Shown: piece after piece, positions 25,134 through 33,837 of the stretch | Numbering within the stretch: position 1 is the first letter of the stretch | Layout: every line of letters starts with the position of its first letter | Assembly: GCA_963833375.1 (NCBI GenBank) | Contig: CAWHXR010000001.1 | Location: 496,001-560,000, forward strand | DNA: 64,000 bases | Direction: 5' to 3' | Source: DASUPK01 sp963833375 | GTDB taxonomy: Bacteria; Actinomycetota; Thermoleophilia; Solirubrobacterales; 70-9 | Notes under the pieces: generated by a model | Told to the model about the DNA's origin: nothing | The model's input: only the letters and a program-made list of their open reading frames with translations | Databases searched by the model: none | Program-made: the position numbers and the translations under genes

Positions 25134-25193
25134 GATGCGAGGGTGCTCGGAGGCGCAGCCGAGGAGCAACCCGCGCAGCCGAGGAGCAACCCG
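25134..25193 (+). repeat. Dispersed hairpin element, copy C with a 20-bp tandem duplication
   Basis: The element (left GATGCGAGGGTGCTCGG, right GCAGCCGAGGAGCAACCCG) is followed by an exact second copy of its 20-bp right part (25154-25173 and 25174-25193). It lies between the sigma-factor stop and the converging RsbW-like stop, so unlike copies A and B it does not precede a start codon. Confidence 0.75.
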
Positions 25194-25215
25194 ATTAGTC
25201 CGTTGGCGAAGCCGT

Positions 25216-26025
25216 CTACCGACTGACTTCGAACGCCAGGTACTCAGCGGTCCCGCCTGAGGCCGTCTCCGCCTTGACGACCTCCATGTTGCTGGCGAGG
25301 CTCTGGAGGGAGCCGGCGCCCGGCACCTCCATCTCGGCCATCAGCCGATCGCCCGCTCCCTCGACGAGGGGGCCGACGCGGACGTCGAGCGTGCCGTCGC
25401 CGTCCTTGATGGAGACCCCGACCCGGCCGTCGGCAAAATCCGCCTCGCCCGACGACGAGACGGCATCGCCGAGCAGGACCGTGTCGGCCAGCCGGTCGAC
25501 CGAGAACTCGGCCCGTGCGGCCAGCGCGCCCATCACCCGCGCTAGGACGGGCTTCACCGTCAAGCCCGGGGTCAGCACCATCGCCAGCTCGGCAGGGGCC
25601 TCCGCTGGCGGGCCGTTCCCGTTGGTCTCCGGAGGCGTGTAGCCGAACCGGATGGTCGTCCTGCTTCCCTGGCCGGCCGTGCCGCTGATCTCGAAGCTGT
25701 CCGAGAGGGCGGCGATCAGCGGCAGCCCAAGGCCCAGGGAGGCGTCGCCCTCGCTCGCGCGGGGCCGGAATCCGCTGCCCTCGTCGGCCACCTGGATCTC
25801 GAGCTGGGACCGGCCCGGCGAGGCCGTCACCTGAAGCGGGCCCGGCTGGTCGTCGTAGGCGTGCACGACGACGTTGTTGCAGGCCTCGCTGACGACGGTC
25901 TTCAGATCGGCAACCCGCGAACCGGAGAGGCCGAGGGCCTCGCCCAGGCCGGCCACCGCCTGGCGCACGACCATCACGTTCTCGGCGGTCGCCGGCAGCG
26001 TCAGCTCGAATCCGCCCTCGCTCAT
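25216..26025 (-). CDS. RsbW-like anti-sigma serine kinase with a second degenerate domain
   Basis: A 269-residue protein, about 100 residues longer than typical RsbW/SpoIIAB. The N-terminal half is a GHKL ATPase: N-box DLKTVVSEACNNVVVHAYDD, G1 box VADEGSGF, G2 box LGLGLPLIAALSD. The second half (after about residue 140) resembles a decayed repeat of the same fold (VLARVMGALAARAEFSVDRLADTVLL) without an N-box. Such kinases bind a sigma factor and phosphorylate an RsbV-type antagonist. It overlaps the STAS gene by 4 bp and converges on the sigma-factor gene, so the partner set is complete locally. Confidence 0.9.
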   Translation of the reverse strand: MSEGGFELTLPATAENVMVVRQAVAGLGEALGLSGSRVADLKTVVSEACNNVVVHAYDDQPGPLQVTASPGRSQLEIQVADEGSGFRPRASEGDASLGLGLPLIAALSDSFEISGTAGQGSRTTIRFGYTPPETNGNGPPAEAPAELAMVLTPGLTVKPVLARVMGALAARAEFSVDRLADTVLLGDAVSSSGEADFADGRVGVSIKDGDGTLDVRVGPLVEGAGDRLMAEMEVPGAGSLQSLASNMEVVKAETASGGTAEYLAFEVSR

Positions 26026-26426
26026 GCGGGTGTCTTTCCGGAGTCACCCGAGGCCGCGGCGATGGCCTCCTCCCGCTGGGCGTGCACGGGCAGCTCGGCG
26101 CGCAGGCCGGTCACCTCGAGCACTCGATCGATCGCATCCGCGCCATTCGTGTGAACCACAGCAAACCCGATCTCCGCATCGGCTGCGCGTCGGCGACTGT
26201 CGAGGATCACTCCGAGAATGGACGAGTCGATGAAGGTGGCGGGGGAGAGATCTACGACGGTGGCCGTCCCCTCGTTGAGCAGCTCGTCGAGCCGGCGCCG
26301 GAGATCCGGCGCCGTACTGAGGTCATGCTCGCCAGAGACGGTCAGCACAGCCAATCCTGAATCGGTTCGCTCAAGGGCGAACTCCCCGGTGCGCACACCA
26401 GCGAAACTACCTTGATCGGAGGTCAC
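26022..26426 (-). CDS. STAS-domain anti-anti-sigma factor (RsbV-like)
   Basis: A 134-residue STAS protein. Its phosphorylatable serine region is ATFIDSSILGVIL, the DSS motif of RsbV/SpoIIAA antagonists; SGEHDLSTAPDLRRRLDEL is the usual start of the fold. When unphosphorylated it would bind the RsbW-like kinase and free the sigma factor. A 4-bp overlap couples its translation to the kinase. Start is ATG 26426. It lies 29 bp downstream of the universal stress protein gene on the same strand, so it may be transcribed from the same unit. Confidence 0.95.
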   Translation of the reverse strand: MTSDQGSFAGVRTGEFALERTDSGLAVLTVSGEHDLSTAPDLRRRLDELLNEGTATVVDLSPATFIDSSILGVILDSRRRAADAEIGFAVVHTNGADAIDRVLEVTGLRAELPVHAQREEAIAAASGDSGKTPA

Positions 26427-26455
26427 TCAAACCTCCTGCTCGCACGCCGACACCG

Positions 26456-26869
26456 CTAGGCGCGAACCACCAACACCGGCGTCTCAGAGAGCTGAACAAG
26501 CTTGTAGGGGGTTGAGCCGAGGACTGCTCCCTTGACGGGGCTCTCGCCGTGGCTGCCGACGACGATCATCCGGGCCTTGCGCTTGCCGGCGACCTCGAGG
26601 AGCGCATGAAACGGATGCTCGGCGACGAGCTCGACCTCGCAGTCCGCTTTGGCTTCCTTGGCGAGCTCGATCCCCTCCTGGGCGATCTTCTCCCCGAGCT
26701 CCTTGACCGCCTGCCTCTGCGCCGGGACCTCACCTCCGCCGTAGCCGCCCGGGGCATAGCCAAAGACCAGGACGAGCTTGTCGCCCAGGCCCTTGGCGAG
26801 CTCGGCCGCTTGGCCCAGCGCCGCCTTGGCGCAGTCCGAGCCGTCGTAGCCGATCACTATCTCTCCCAT
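26456..26869 (-). CDS. Universal stress protein (UspA family)
   Basis: A 137-residue single Usp domain. It has VIGYDGSDCAKAALGQA at the start and the ATP-binding signature GSHGESPVKGAVLGSTPYKL (G-x2-G-x9-G-S) near the C-terminus, so it belongs to the nucleotide-binding subgroup. Usp proteins are cytoplasmic stress-response factors. The gene starts 9 bp after the stop of the amino-acid permease. Permease-Usp pairs are common in actinobacteria, where the Usp may monitor transport or energy state. RsbV-like and RsbW-like genes follow on the same strand, linking it to the general stress response. Confidence 0.95.
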   Translation of the reverse strand: MGEIVIGYDGSDCAKAALGQAAELAKGLGDKLVLVFGYAPGGYGGGEVPAQRQAVKELGEKIAQEGIELAKEAKADCEVELVAEHPFHALLEVAGKRKARMIVVGSHGESPVKGAVLGSTPYKLVQLSETPVLVVRA

Positions 26870-26878
26870 ACCATCTCC

Positions 26879-28435
26879 TCAGTCCGTCATCACGGATGCT
26901 TCGCCCGTGACGGTGCCTTCAAGGATCCCGGGTTCGGCCGTTTCCGGCTTGCGCTTGAAGAAGGCCGGATAGACGAAGTTGGCGATCACCATCACAACCA
27001 CGCCAAGGAGGAGCGTTCCCACGCCGATTGCCACCGGGACACCGAAGCCGAGGAACGTGCCGGCATAGGTGTTTTCCACCTTGTTGTAGTCGATCAGCGC
27101 CTTGATGAATATGCCCGTGAGCATCAGGCCGCCGACCAAGGGCACGACGCCGGCCATGAAGAAGTTCTTGAAGCTGTTTGTGAGCTGCTTGCGGTAGAAG
27201 ATCGCGCACGCGAACCCCGTCAGGCCGTAGTAGAAGGCGATCCCAAAGCCGAGGGCGCTGATCGAGTCGCCGAGCACGTTCTGGCTGGCGTTGATGATGA
27301 ACAGCGTCCAGACGAGCGAGACGGCTCCCATCGCCAGGGTCGACACATCCGGTGTCAGGTGGCGTGGATGGATTCGCCCGAAAGCCCTCGGGATCGCATT
27401 GAAACGCGCCATCGAGAGCGTGGTTCGCGCCGTCGGCAGGATGGTCGTCTGTGTCGAGGCTGACGCCGAGGTGAGCACCGCCACGATCAACAGCTTGTCC
27501 CATGGCGACCCGAAGACCTCCGTGCCCAAGGCGCTGAGTACGTCGTCGCCGTGGTGCTTCAGGAAGATGGTGCCGGCGATCGACTGCGCCGAGGCCGTCA
27601 CGGCGACATAGATCAAGAGCAGCAGGAGGGTGCTCATCACCGCGGCCTTGCCGGGGCCGCGCGAGCTGTGCTCCGACTCCTCGTTGACGCAGACGCCGCT
27701 GTCCCATCCCCAGTAGATGAAGATCCCGAGTAGCACCCCGTCGATCAGCGCGGTCCAGCCGCCCGGGATCTTGAACGGGGAGAACCAGTAGAGCTCGATC
27801 GGGGTTCCCTGGTGACCGATGTAGACGTGGCCGAGGGCGAGGGCGCAGAAGATCCCCAGGATCACGATCTCAGCCGTCAACAGGACGTACTGTGTCCGGG
27901 CGGACAGCTCGATTCCCACGTAACAGATCCAGGTCATCAGGATGATCCATACCGCCGCCACGATGCTCACGTCGAGCAGGTTGTTGGCGGCTGCGTCGAG
28001 GCCGAAGAGCAGGAACGTGTACTTGCCGGCGATGTACGCGAGCGCCGCCATCACCACCACGTCTGTAACCACGATCGCCCAGCCGGTGAGCCAGCCGAGG
28101 CGCGGGCCCATGGCGCGGGTCACCCAGGTGAAGCTCGTGCCGCAGTCGGGGTCGGCACGGTTCATCCAGTAGTAGCCCGCCGCGATCAGCAGCATTGGGA
28201 TGAAGGACACGATCATGACCGCCGGCGCGTGGGCTCCGATTGCGCCAACCGCCACGATGAAGCCGAGCGTCGCCGCGAGGCTATAGGCGGGCGCCGTCGA
28301 CGCGACTCCGATCACCAGGTTCGACAGGTAGCCCAGCGCGCCCGTCTTCAGCCCCTTCTCACCCGGGGCTGCGCCCTTCGGGTCGCTGGCCGCCGCGCTA
28401 TGCGGGTCCCGCCCTGAGATCGAGGCGCTCTCCAT
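26879..28435 (-). CDS. APC-family amino acid/polyamine permease
   Basis: A 518-residue APC transporter with about 12 membrane segments. A cytoplasmic N-terminus ends GLKTGALGYLSNLVIGVASTAPAYSLAATLG (TM1), with PDCGTSFTWVTRAMGPRLGWLTGW, the conserved TM2-TM3 region. Further features are YWGWDSGVCVNEESEHSSRGPGKAAVMSTLLL and SSxQTTILPTARTTLSMAR-like TM8 surroundings. It is a proton-coupled importer for amino acids or amines. Its promoter region is shared with the divergent aminotransferase operon, which includes an aminobutyraldehyde-type dehydrogenase. Putrescine or a related amine is therefore a reasonable substrate (inference). Confidence 0.92.
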   Translation of the reverse strand: MESASISGRDPHSAAASDPKGAAPGEKGLKTGALGYLSNLVIGVASTAPAYSLAATLGFIVAVGAIGAHAPAVMIVSFIPMLLIAAGYYWMNRADPDCGTSFTWVTRAMGPRLGWLTGWAIVVTDVVVMAALAYIAGKYTFLLFGLDAAANNLLDVSIVAAVWIILMTWICYVGIELSARTQYVLLTAEIVILGIFCALALGHVYIGHQGTPIELYWFSPFKIPGGWTALIDGVLLGIFIYWGWDSGVCVNEESEHSSRGPGKAAVMSTLLLLLIYVAVTASAQSIAGTIFLKHHGDDVLSALGTEVFGSPWDKLLIVAVLTSASASTQTTILPTARTTLSMARFNAIPRAFGRIHPRHLTPDVSTLAMGAVSLVWTLFIINASQNVLGDSISALGFGIAFYYGLTGFACAIFYRKQLTNSFKNFFMAGVVPLVGGLMLTGIFIKALIDYNKVENTYAGTFLGFGVPVAIGVGTLLLGVVVMVIANFVYPAFFKRKPETAEPGILEGTVTGEASVMTD

Positions 28436-28562
28436 CCGGTTCTCCTTCCCTCGCGGGCCCGGGGTCGGGCCCGATTGGCCACCGTGGATGCCCGAGCCTA
28501 GGAGTTGCGCCAGACCGTAACAAGGGGCGAAAGCCCTAAAAGCGGGGTCCGGTCTTGTCCAA

Positions 28563-28572
28563 CTTGTACAAG
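28563..28572. promoter_or_regulatory. Palindromic operator candidate CTTGTACAAG
   Basis: A perfect 10-bp palindrome in the 229-bp divergent region between the APC permease and the aminotransferase operon. Related half-sites occur at 28601-28606 (CTTGTA, overlapping the -35) and just upstream (CTTGTC near 28554). The PucR-type regulator encoded in the operon is the obvious candidate binder. Confidence 0.45.
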
Positions 28573-28601
28573 CGGCCGGGACGTGATTTCACACAATGCG
28601 C

Positions 28602-28630
28602 TTGTAGGGCCGAGCAGCGGCGGGTAGCGT
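28602..28630 (+). promoter_or_regulatory. Housekeeping-type promoter of the aminotransferase operon
   Basis: TTGTAG (28602-28607) and TAGCGT (28625-28630) are exactly 17 bp apart, 35 bp before ATG 28665. A CTTGTA half-site overlaps the -35. Confidence 0.5.
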
Positions 28631-28664
28631 TGTACGGTGAGGCTAGAGAGATTGGAGGAGATGG

Positions 28665-30058
28665 ATGGCATCGACCAGCGCCCCGGAACAGGCCAAGGCT
28701 GACGCAAGTGCACTCCAAGAGCAGGCTCAGCGCCATCTCTGGATGCATTTCACGCGGATGGGGGCGTTCGGCCCCGAGCACGAGGTGCCGATCATCGTCC
28801 GCGGCGAGGGGTGCTACGTCTGGGACGACCACGGCAACCGCTATCTGGACGGCCTCTCGGCGCTCTTCTGCGTCAATTCGGGTCACGGACGCAGTGAGCT
28901 GGGCGACGCGATGGCCGCCCAGGTCCGCGAGCTCGACTTCATCACGGTGTGGAGCTATGCCCATCCGGGAGCGATTCGGCTGGCGACGCGCATCGCCTCA
29001 CTGGCGCCCGGCGACTTGAACCGGGTGTTCTTCACCAACAGCGGGTCGGAGGCGGTGGAGTCGGCGCTGAAGCTCGCGCGCAGCTACCACCGCAGGACGG
29101 GCAACAACCACAAGACGAAGGTGGTCGCACGCGAGATCGCGTACCACGGAACCACCCTGGGGGCGTTGAGCGCGACCGGTATCACGGAGCTTCGCAGTGA
29201 GTTCGAGCCCCTCACCCCGGGCGGGGTCCACGTGCCGAACACGGACAGCTATCGGTGGCCCGCCGATCGCGATCCTCTCTGGGCGGCCGACAAGATCGAG
29301 GAGCGGATCCTGTTCGAGGGACCCGAGACGGTTGCCGCGGTGATCCTCGAGCCGCTGCAGAACGCCGGCGGCTGCATTCCTCCCCAGGACGGTTACTTCC
29401 AGCGTGTGCGGGAGATCTGCGACAAGCACGACGTCCTCCTGATCTCCGACGAGGTGATCTGCGCCTGGGGCCGGCTCGGCCATTACTTCGGCTGCGAGCG
29501 CTACGGCTACCAGCCGGACATCGTCACGGTCGCCAAGGCCCTGACCTCGGCCTACGTCCCGATGGGCGGCATGATCGTCTCGCGACCGGGTCTTCGAGCC
29601 CTTCGAGGAGGGCACCGCGATGTTCGCTCACGGGTCGACCTTCGCCGGGCACCCTGTGGCGGCCGCCGCCGCCATGGCCAATCTGGACGTCTTCGAGCGC
29701 GAGGACCTCTGTGGGCACGTCCGGGCCAAGCAGGGCGAGTTCAAGGCCGCCCTCGAGTCGCTCTACGACATCCCGATCGTCGGTGACGTTCGTGGGGACG
29801 GCTATTTCGTGGCGATCGAGCTGGTCAAGGACAAGGAGACCAAGGAGTCGCTGGACGACGAGGAGTCCGAGGCGCTGCTGCGCGGCTACATGTCCGGCGA
29901 GCTCTTCCGTCGCGGACTGATCTGCCGCACCGACGATCGCGGCGACCCCGTCGTGCAGCTGGCCCCGCCGCTGATCGCCGATACCGAGCAGTTCGAGGAG
30001 ATCGTGGATGTCGCTTCGTCCGGTTCTCGAAGAGGCATCTCGTCGCGTAGGACACTGA
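28665..30058 (+). pseudogene. Class III aminotransferase, interrupted by two +1 frameshifts
   Basis: An omega-amino-acid/diamine:pyruvate-type aminotransferase. It has ALFCVNSGHGRSELGDAM, the PLP-phosphate loop FTNSGSEAVESALKLAR, YHGTTLGALSATG, the cofactor Asp in LLISDEVICAWGRLG, and the PLP lysine in VTVAKALTSAYVPMGGMI. The frame shifts by one base near 29583 (between IVS and DRVFEPFEEGTAMFAHGSTF), and again near 30012 (between EEIVDV and LRPVLEEASRRVGH). Deleting one base at each point gives 463 residues, the normal family length, ending at the TGA at 30056-30058. Active-site residues are intact, so sequencing error is likely. Start ATG 28665 follows TTGGAGGAG. Probably putrescine or beta-alanine:pyruvate aminotransferase (inference from neighbours). 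Confidence 0.85.
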
Positions 30059-31606
30059 TGCTCACGGTCGAGAGCCTCACCTCCGAGCTAGGCCTCGAGG
30101 TCGCGGCGGGAGGCGGCGGCGCCGAGCGGGAGATCCGCTGGGTCCACATCACCGAGCTGCTCGACCCGACCCCGTGGCTCTCCGGCGGGGAGCTTCTGCT
30201 GACCACCGGCATCAGGCTGGAGAGCGCCGAGCTGCAGCGGAAGTTCATCCGGCTGCTCGCGGACGCGGGCGTCGCCGGGCTCGGCTTCGGCACCGGCTTC
30301 GACCACCCCAAGGTCCCGAAGGCCGTGCTCACCGAGGCCGAGGCGGCCGAGTTCCCGGTCTTCGAGGTCCCCTACGAGACGCCCTTCATCGCGATCACCG
30401 AGGCCGCCTTCAGCCGTCTGGTCAACGAGCAGTACGACGTGCTCTCCCGCGGCATCGCGGTGAACGAGCGGCTCGAGCGGCTGGTGCTGCAGGGAGGAGG
30501 CCTGGACGAGGTCGCCCGCGAGATCGCCGCTGCCATTGGGGGCAGCTCGGTCGTGCTCGACGCGCGCGGCGAGGTTCTCGCAAGAGGCGGGCGCCGCCTC
30601 CCTGAGTACCTGATCGACGCGATCCGCGCCGAGGTGCAGCCGCGCGGGACCGCCGCAGCGCCCTTCGTGCCCAACCAGTCGGACCTTCGCGGCAGGGCCC
30701 TCGCCCACCCCGTCTCACCGCGCGCCGGCGCCGCCGAGGCCTGGCTGGTGGTGGTCCGTCGCTCCGGCGAGCTGGGGGATTTCGAGCGGCTCTGCGTGCA
30801 GCAGGCGGCGATCGTCGTCGCGCTGGAGCTGATGCGCGAGCGGGTAGCGCGGGAGACCGAGCGCCGCCTCTCAGGTGAGGTCCTGGCTGCGACGCTCTCG
30901 GGGCGCCTGGCGTCGGACGACATCCGCGACCGGCTGGCCCCCTTCGGGATCGGCGAGCGGGCGGTCGTGCTGGCCTTCGAGCTCGGCAGACGCGGCGGCG
31001 GCCGAGCCGACCCTGGCGGAGTATCTGGCGAGCCAGAATCGCCCTGCCCTGGTGGCGCCTCACCCCGCGGGCCGGCGGGAGCTGCTCTGCGCCGTGGTCG
31101 ACGGCGCGAAGGGAGACCCGCTCGAGCTCGCAACGCAGGCCCGGCAGGCGCTGGAGGGAGTGCACGGACCGACCCGCGCCGCCACCAGCCGCTCGCTGCC
31201 GACCGAGCGGGTGCGCCACTCCTTCCACGAGGCGCGCTGCGCGCTCGAGGCGACCGGCTTCGCCAACGGCGCGGCGCCAGACGTCGCCTCGCACCGCGAC
31301 CTCGGCGCCTTCACGCTGCTGCTCTCGGTCCAGGACGCCGAGGCGCTCCGGCTCTACTGCGAGAGCGTCCTCGGGCCGATCGAGGACTCCGACGAGCGCT
31401 ACGCGAGCGAGCTGCTGCGCTCTCTGGAGGCCTATATCGACCGCAACGGGCACTGGGAGCGTGCCGCCGGCGACTGCTACTGCCACCGGCACACGCTCCG
31501 CTACCGGATCAAGCGCATCGAGGAGCTCACCGGACGCGACCTGAGCCGGGCCAACGACCGCGTCGAGCTCTGGCTGGCGCTGCGGGCCAGGGAGCTGATC
31601 GCGTGA
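30058..31606 (+). pseudogene. PucR-family transcriptional regulator, interrupted by a +1 frameshift
   Basis: A regulator with the PucR plan. The N-terminal PucR ligand domain (MLTVESLTSELGLEVAAG, WVHITELLDPTPWLSGGELLLTTG) is followed by a CdaR GGDEF-like domain. The C-terminal PucR helix-turn-helix is GDCYCHRHTLRYRIKRIEELTGRDL. Near 30985 the frame shifts by one base, between VVLAFEL and ADAAAAEPTLAEYLA. Removing one base gives 515 residues ending at TGA 31604-31606. The ATG at 30058 overlaps the aminotransferase stop (TGATG). PucR proteins often activate purine, amine or allantoin catabolism; here the operon itself is the natural target. The lesion is probably a sequencing insertion. Confidence 0.85.
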
Positions 31607-32697
31607 GGGTCGCCGTCCTGGGAGCCGGGGGGACGATCGCGCCGGCGATCGTTCGGGACCTGGCCGAGTCCGAGGAGGTCACCGAGATGCGCTTGCTCGA
31701 CATCGATCTGAGCCGGGCGGAGGCGGTCGCGATGGAGCACGGGGGCGGCAAGGCGGAGGCGCGCCGCGCGGATGCGACCGCCGACCTCACCGAGCAGCTG
31801 GCTGGGATGGACGTGCTGGTCAACTCTGCCCACTACCCGGTCAATCTCGCCGCGATGGAGGCCTGCCTCGAGGCCGGTTGCGACTACATGGACCTAGGGG
31901 GCCTCTACCACGTCACCGCCAAGCAACTCGAGTTCAGCTCGCGCTTCGAGCAGAGCGGCCGAATCGCCATTCTGGGCGCAGGTTCGGCGCCCGGCAAGAC
32001 CAACCTGATGGCCGCACGCGCCGTCCATGAGCTCGGCGGCGAGGCTGAGTCGATCTCGGTCGCGGCGGCAGGAAGGGACCTGGATCCACCCGGCGGGATG
32101 GCCTTTCCATACGCCGTGCGGACCCTGATCGCCGAGATCAGCAGGCCGCCAATGGCCCTGATCGACGGGCAGCCGCGAGAGCTCGAACCGATGGAAGCCG
32201 GCCCGCGCGTCGACTTCGGTGATCCGATCGGTGAGGCGGAGACGATCTTCACGCTCCATTCCGAGGTGCTCACCTTCGGCGACAGCTTCGGCGCCGAGCA
32301 CGTCACCTTCGCCCTCTCGCTCTCTCCGCAGGTGCTCGAGCTGCTCCAGGAGCTGGCCGAGGCGAGCGAAGAGCGAGTCGCCGAGGCGGCTCGCCTCTCC
32401 AACCCGCCCTCGCCCAATACCGTCTCCGCGCACATCGTCGACGCGACCGCGGGCGAGAAGACGGTGCGCGCCGCGAGCGTCACTCCGGCAAATCAGGCTT
32501 GGCAGCTCGGGGGCGGCGTGATCTCAACCGGTTCGGTTGCCGCGGCCGCTGTGCGCCTGCTGGCGCGTGGCGAGATCAAGGACACGGGCGCGTTGCCGCC
32601 CGAGCGCTGCATCGATCCCGACCAGATGTTCAGCGAGCTCGAGACGCGCGGCGTGCGCTTCGAGTTCTCAGAGCGCCCGAGCGAGGTGGCGAGATGA
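31603..32697 (+). CDS. Saccharopine-dehydrogenase-family oxidoreductase
   Basis: A 364-residue protein with a Rossmann start VRVAVLGAGGTIAPAIVRDLAES. The typical family block is MDVLVNSAHYPVNLAAMEACLEAGCDYMDLGG, then ILGAGSAPGKTNLMAARAV, where the catalytic domain begins. The family includes saccharopine, lysine-6- and carboxynorspermidine dehydrogenases. Given the surrounding aminotransferase, alanine dehydrogenase and aminoaldehyde dehydrogenase, a lysine- or polyamine-related substrate is plausible, but the exact one is unknown. The start is GTG 31603, overlapping the PucR stop by 3 bases. The frame is open far upstream only because the preceding genes happen to read through. Its stop overlaps the alanine-dehydrogenase start by 4 bp. 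Confidence 0.88.
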   Translation: MRVAVLGAGGTIAPAIVRDLAESEEVTEMRLLDIDLSRAEAVAMEHGGGKAEARRADATADLTEQLAGMDVLVNSAHYPVNLAAMEACLEAGCDYMDLGGLYHVTAKQLEFSSRFEQSGRIAILGAGSAPGKTNLMAARAVHELGGEAESISVAAAGRDLDPPGGMAFPYAVRTLIAEISRPPMALIDGQPRELEPMEAGPRVDFGDPIGEAETIFTLHSEVLTFGDSFGAEHVTFALSLSPQVLELLQELAEASEERVAEAARLSNPPSPNTVSAHIVDATAGEKTVRAASVTPANQAWQLGGGVISTGSVAAAAVRLLARGEIKDTGALPPERCIDPDQMFSELETRGVRFEFSERPSEVAR

Positions 32698-33824
32698 AGG
32701 TAGGCGTTCCCACCGAGATCAAGGAGGACGAGTACCGCGTCTCCCTGACCCCCGCAGGCGCCCGGGAGCTGACCGACCGCGGTCACGAGGTCCTGATCCA
32801 GGCCGGGGCCGGCGAGGGCAGCTCGATCCCCGATGAGGCCTACACCTCTCAGGGGGCGCGGATCGTCCCGGACGCGGTGGCGGTCTTCGAGCAGGCCGAG
32901 ATGATCCTCGGCGTCAAGGAGCCCCAGCCCGGCGAGGTCGAGATGCTCCACCCCGAGCACACCCTGTTCACCTTCCTGCATCTCGCGCCGGCGCCGGAGT
33001 TGACCAGGGGCCTGCAGGAGAGCGGCGCGACCTGCGTCGCATACGAGACCGTGGAGGACGCCCAGGGCCGCCTGCCGCTGCTCGCTCCGATGAGCGAGGT
33101 GGCCGGCAAGATCGCCACCCAGGCTGGGGCGTTCTTCCTCGAGAAGCCGCTCGGCGGCCGGGGCATCCTGCTCGGCGGCGTGCCTGGGGTGGCCGCGGCC
33201 ACCGTGATGGTGATCGGGGGCGGAGCAGTCGGGATGAACGCCGCGTTCATCGCGATCGGGATGGAGGCCGACGTCTTCGTCCTCGACGTCTCGACCGACA
33301 AGCTCCGCGAGCTCGACGTCGCCTTCGGCGGACGGGCCTCGACGGTCTTCTCCTCGACCCTGGCGGTCGAGGAGATGCTGCCGCGGGCCGACCTGGTGAT
33401 CGGCGCGGTCCTCGTCCACGGGGCCAAGGCCCCCTACGTCGTGCGCCGCGAGCAGCTCGAGCTGATGAAGGGGCACGCCGTGCTGGTCGACGTGGCGATC
33501 GACCAGGGCGGTTGCTTCGAGACCTCGCACCCGACCACCCACCGCGATCCGGTCTTCGAGGTCGAGGGGATCACCCACTATTGCGTCGCCAACATGCCCG
33601 GCGCGGTGCCGATCACCTCGACCTACGCGCTCACCAACGCCACGCTTCCCTACGTCCTGGCCCTGGCGGACCACGGCGTCACGGAGGCGGCCCGCCGCGA
33701 CCCAGGGCTTCGATTGGGGATCAACGTCGCCGGCGGCACTGTCACTCACCCCGCCGTCGCCGAAGCCGTCGGCGTCGAGCACACGCCGGTCGAGGACGTG
33801 CTCGGCAGCAAACAGAGAGTCTGA
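32694..33824 (+). CDS. ald: Alanine dehydrogenase
   Basis: A 376-residue alanine dehydrogenase: MKVGVPTEIKEDEYRVSLTPAGARELTDRGHEV, the substrate Lys/His region LFTFLHLAPAPELTRGL, and the NAD-binding motif VMVIGGGAVGMNAAFIAIGM. MKGHAVLVDVAIDQGGCFETS and MPGAVPITSTYALTNATLPY complete the signature. It converts L-alanine to pyruvate and ammonia with NAD+. In an operon with a pyruvate-dependent aminotransferase, it would regenerate pyruvate and make the amine breakdown self-sufficient (inference). It starts in ATGA overlapping the preceding gene and is followed 13 bp later by the aldehyde dehydrogenase. Confidence 0.97.
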   Translation: MKVGVPTEIKEDEYRVSLTPAGARELTDRGHEVLIQAGAGEGSSIPDEAYTSQGARIVPDAVAVFEQAEMILGVKEPQPGEVEMLHPEHTLFTFLHLAPAPELTRGLQESGATCVAYETVEDAQGRLPLLAPMSEVAGKIATQAGAFFLEKPLGGRGILLGGVPGVAAATVMVIGGGAVGMNAAFIAIGMEADVFVLDVSTDKLRELDVAFGGRASTVFSSTLAVEEMLPRADLVIGAVLVHGAKAPYVVRREQLELMKGHAVLVDVAIDQGGCFETSHPTTHRDPVFEVEGITHYCVANMPGAVPITSTYALTNATLPYVLALADHGVTEAARRDPGLRLGINVAGGTVTHPAVAEAVGVEHTPVEDVLGSKQRV

Positions 33825-33837
33825 CCAAGGAGGAAGC

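Noticed and set aside
29620..32697. A single open frame of about 1025 codons
   Set aside because: It joins the end of an aminotransferase, most of a PucR regulator and a complete saccharopine-dehydrogenase-like gene by chance. Between about 30990 and 31603 it is in the wrong frame relative to PucR.
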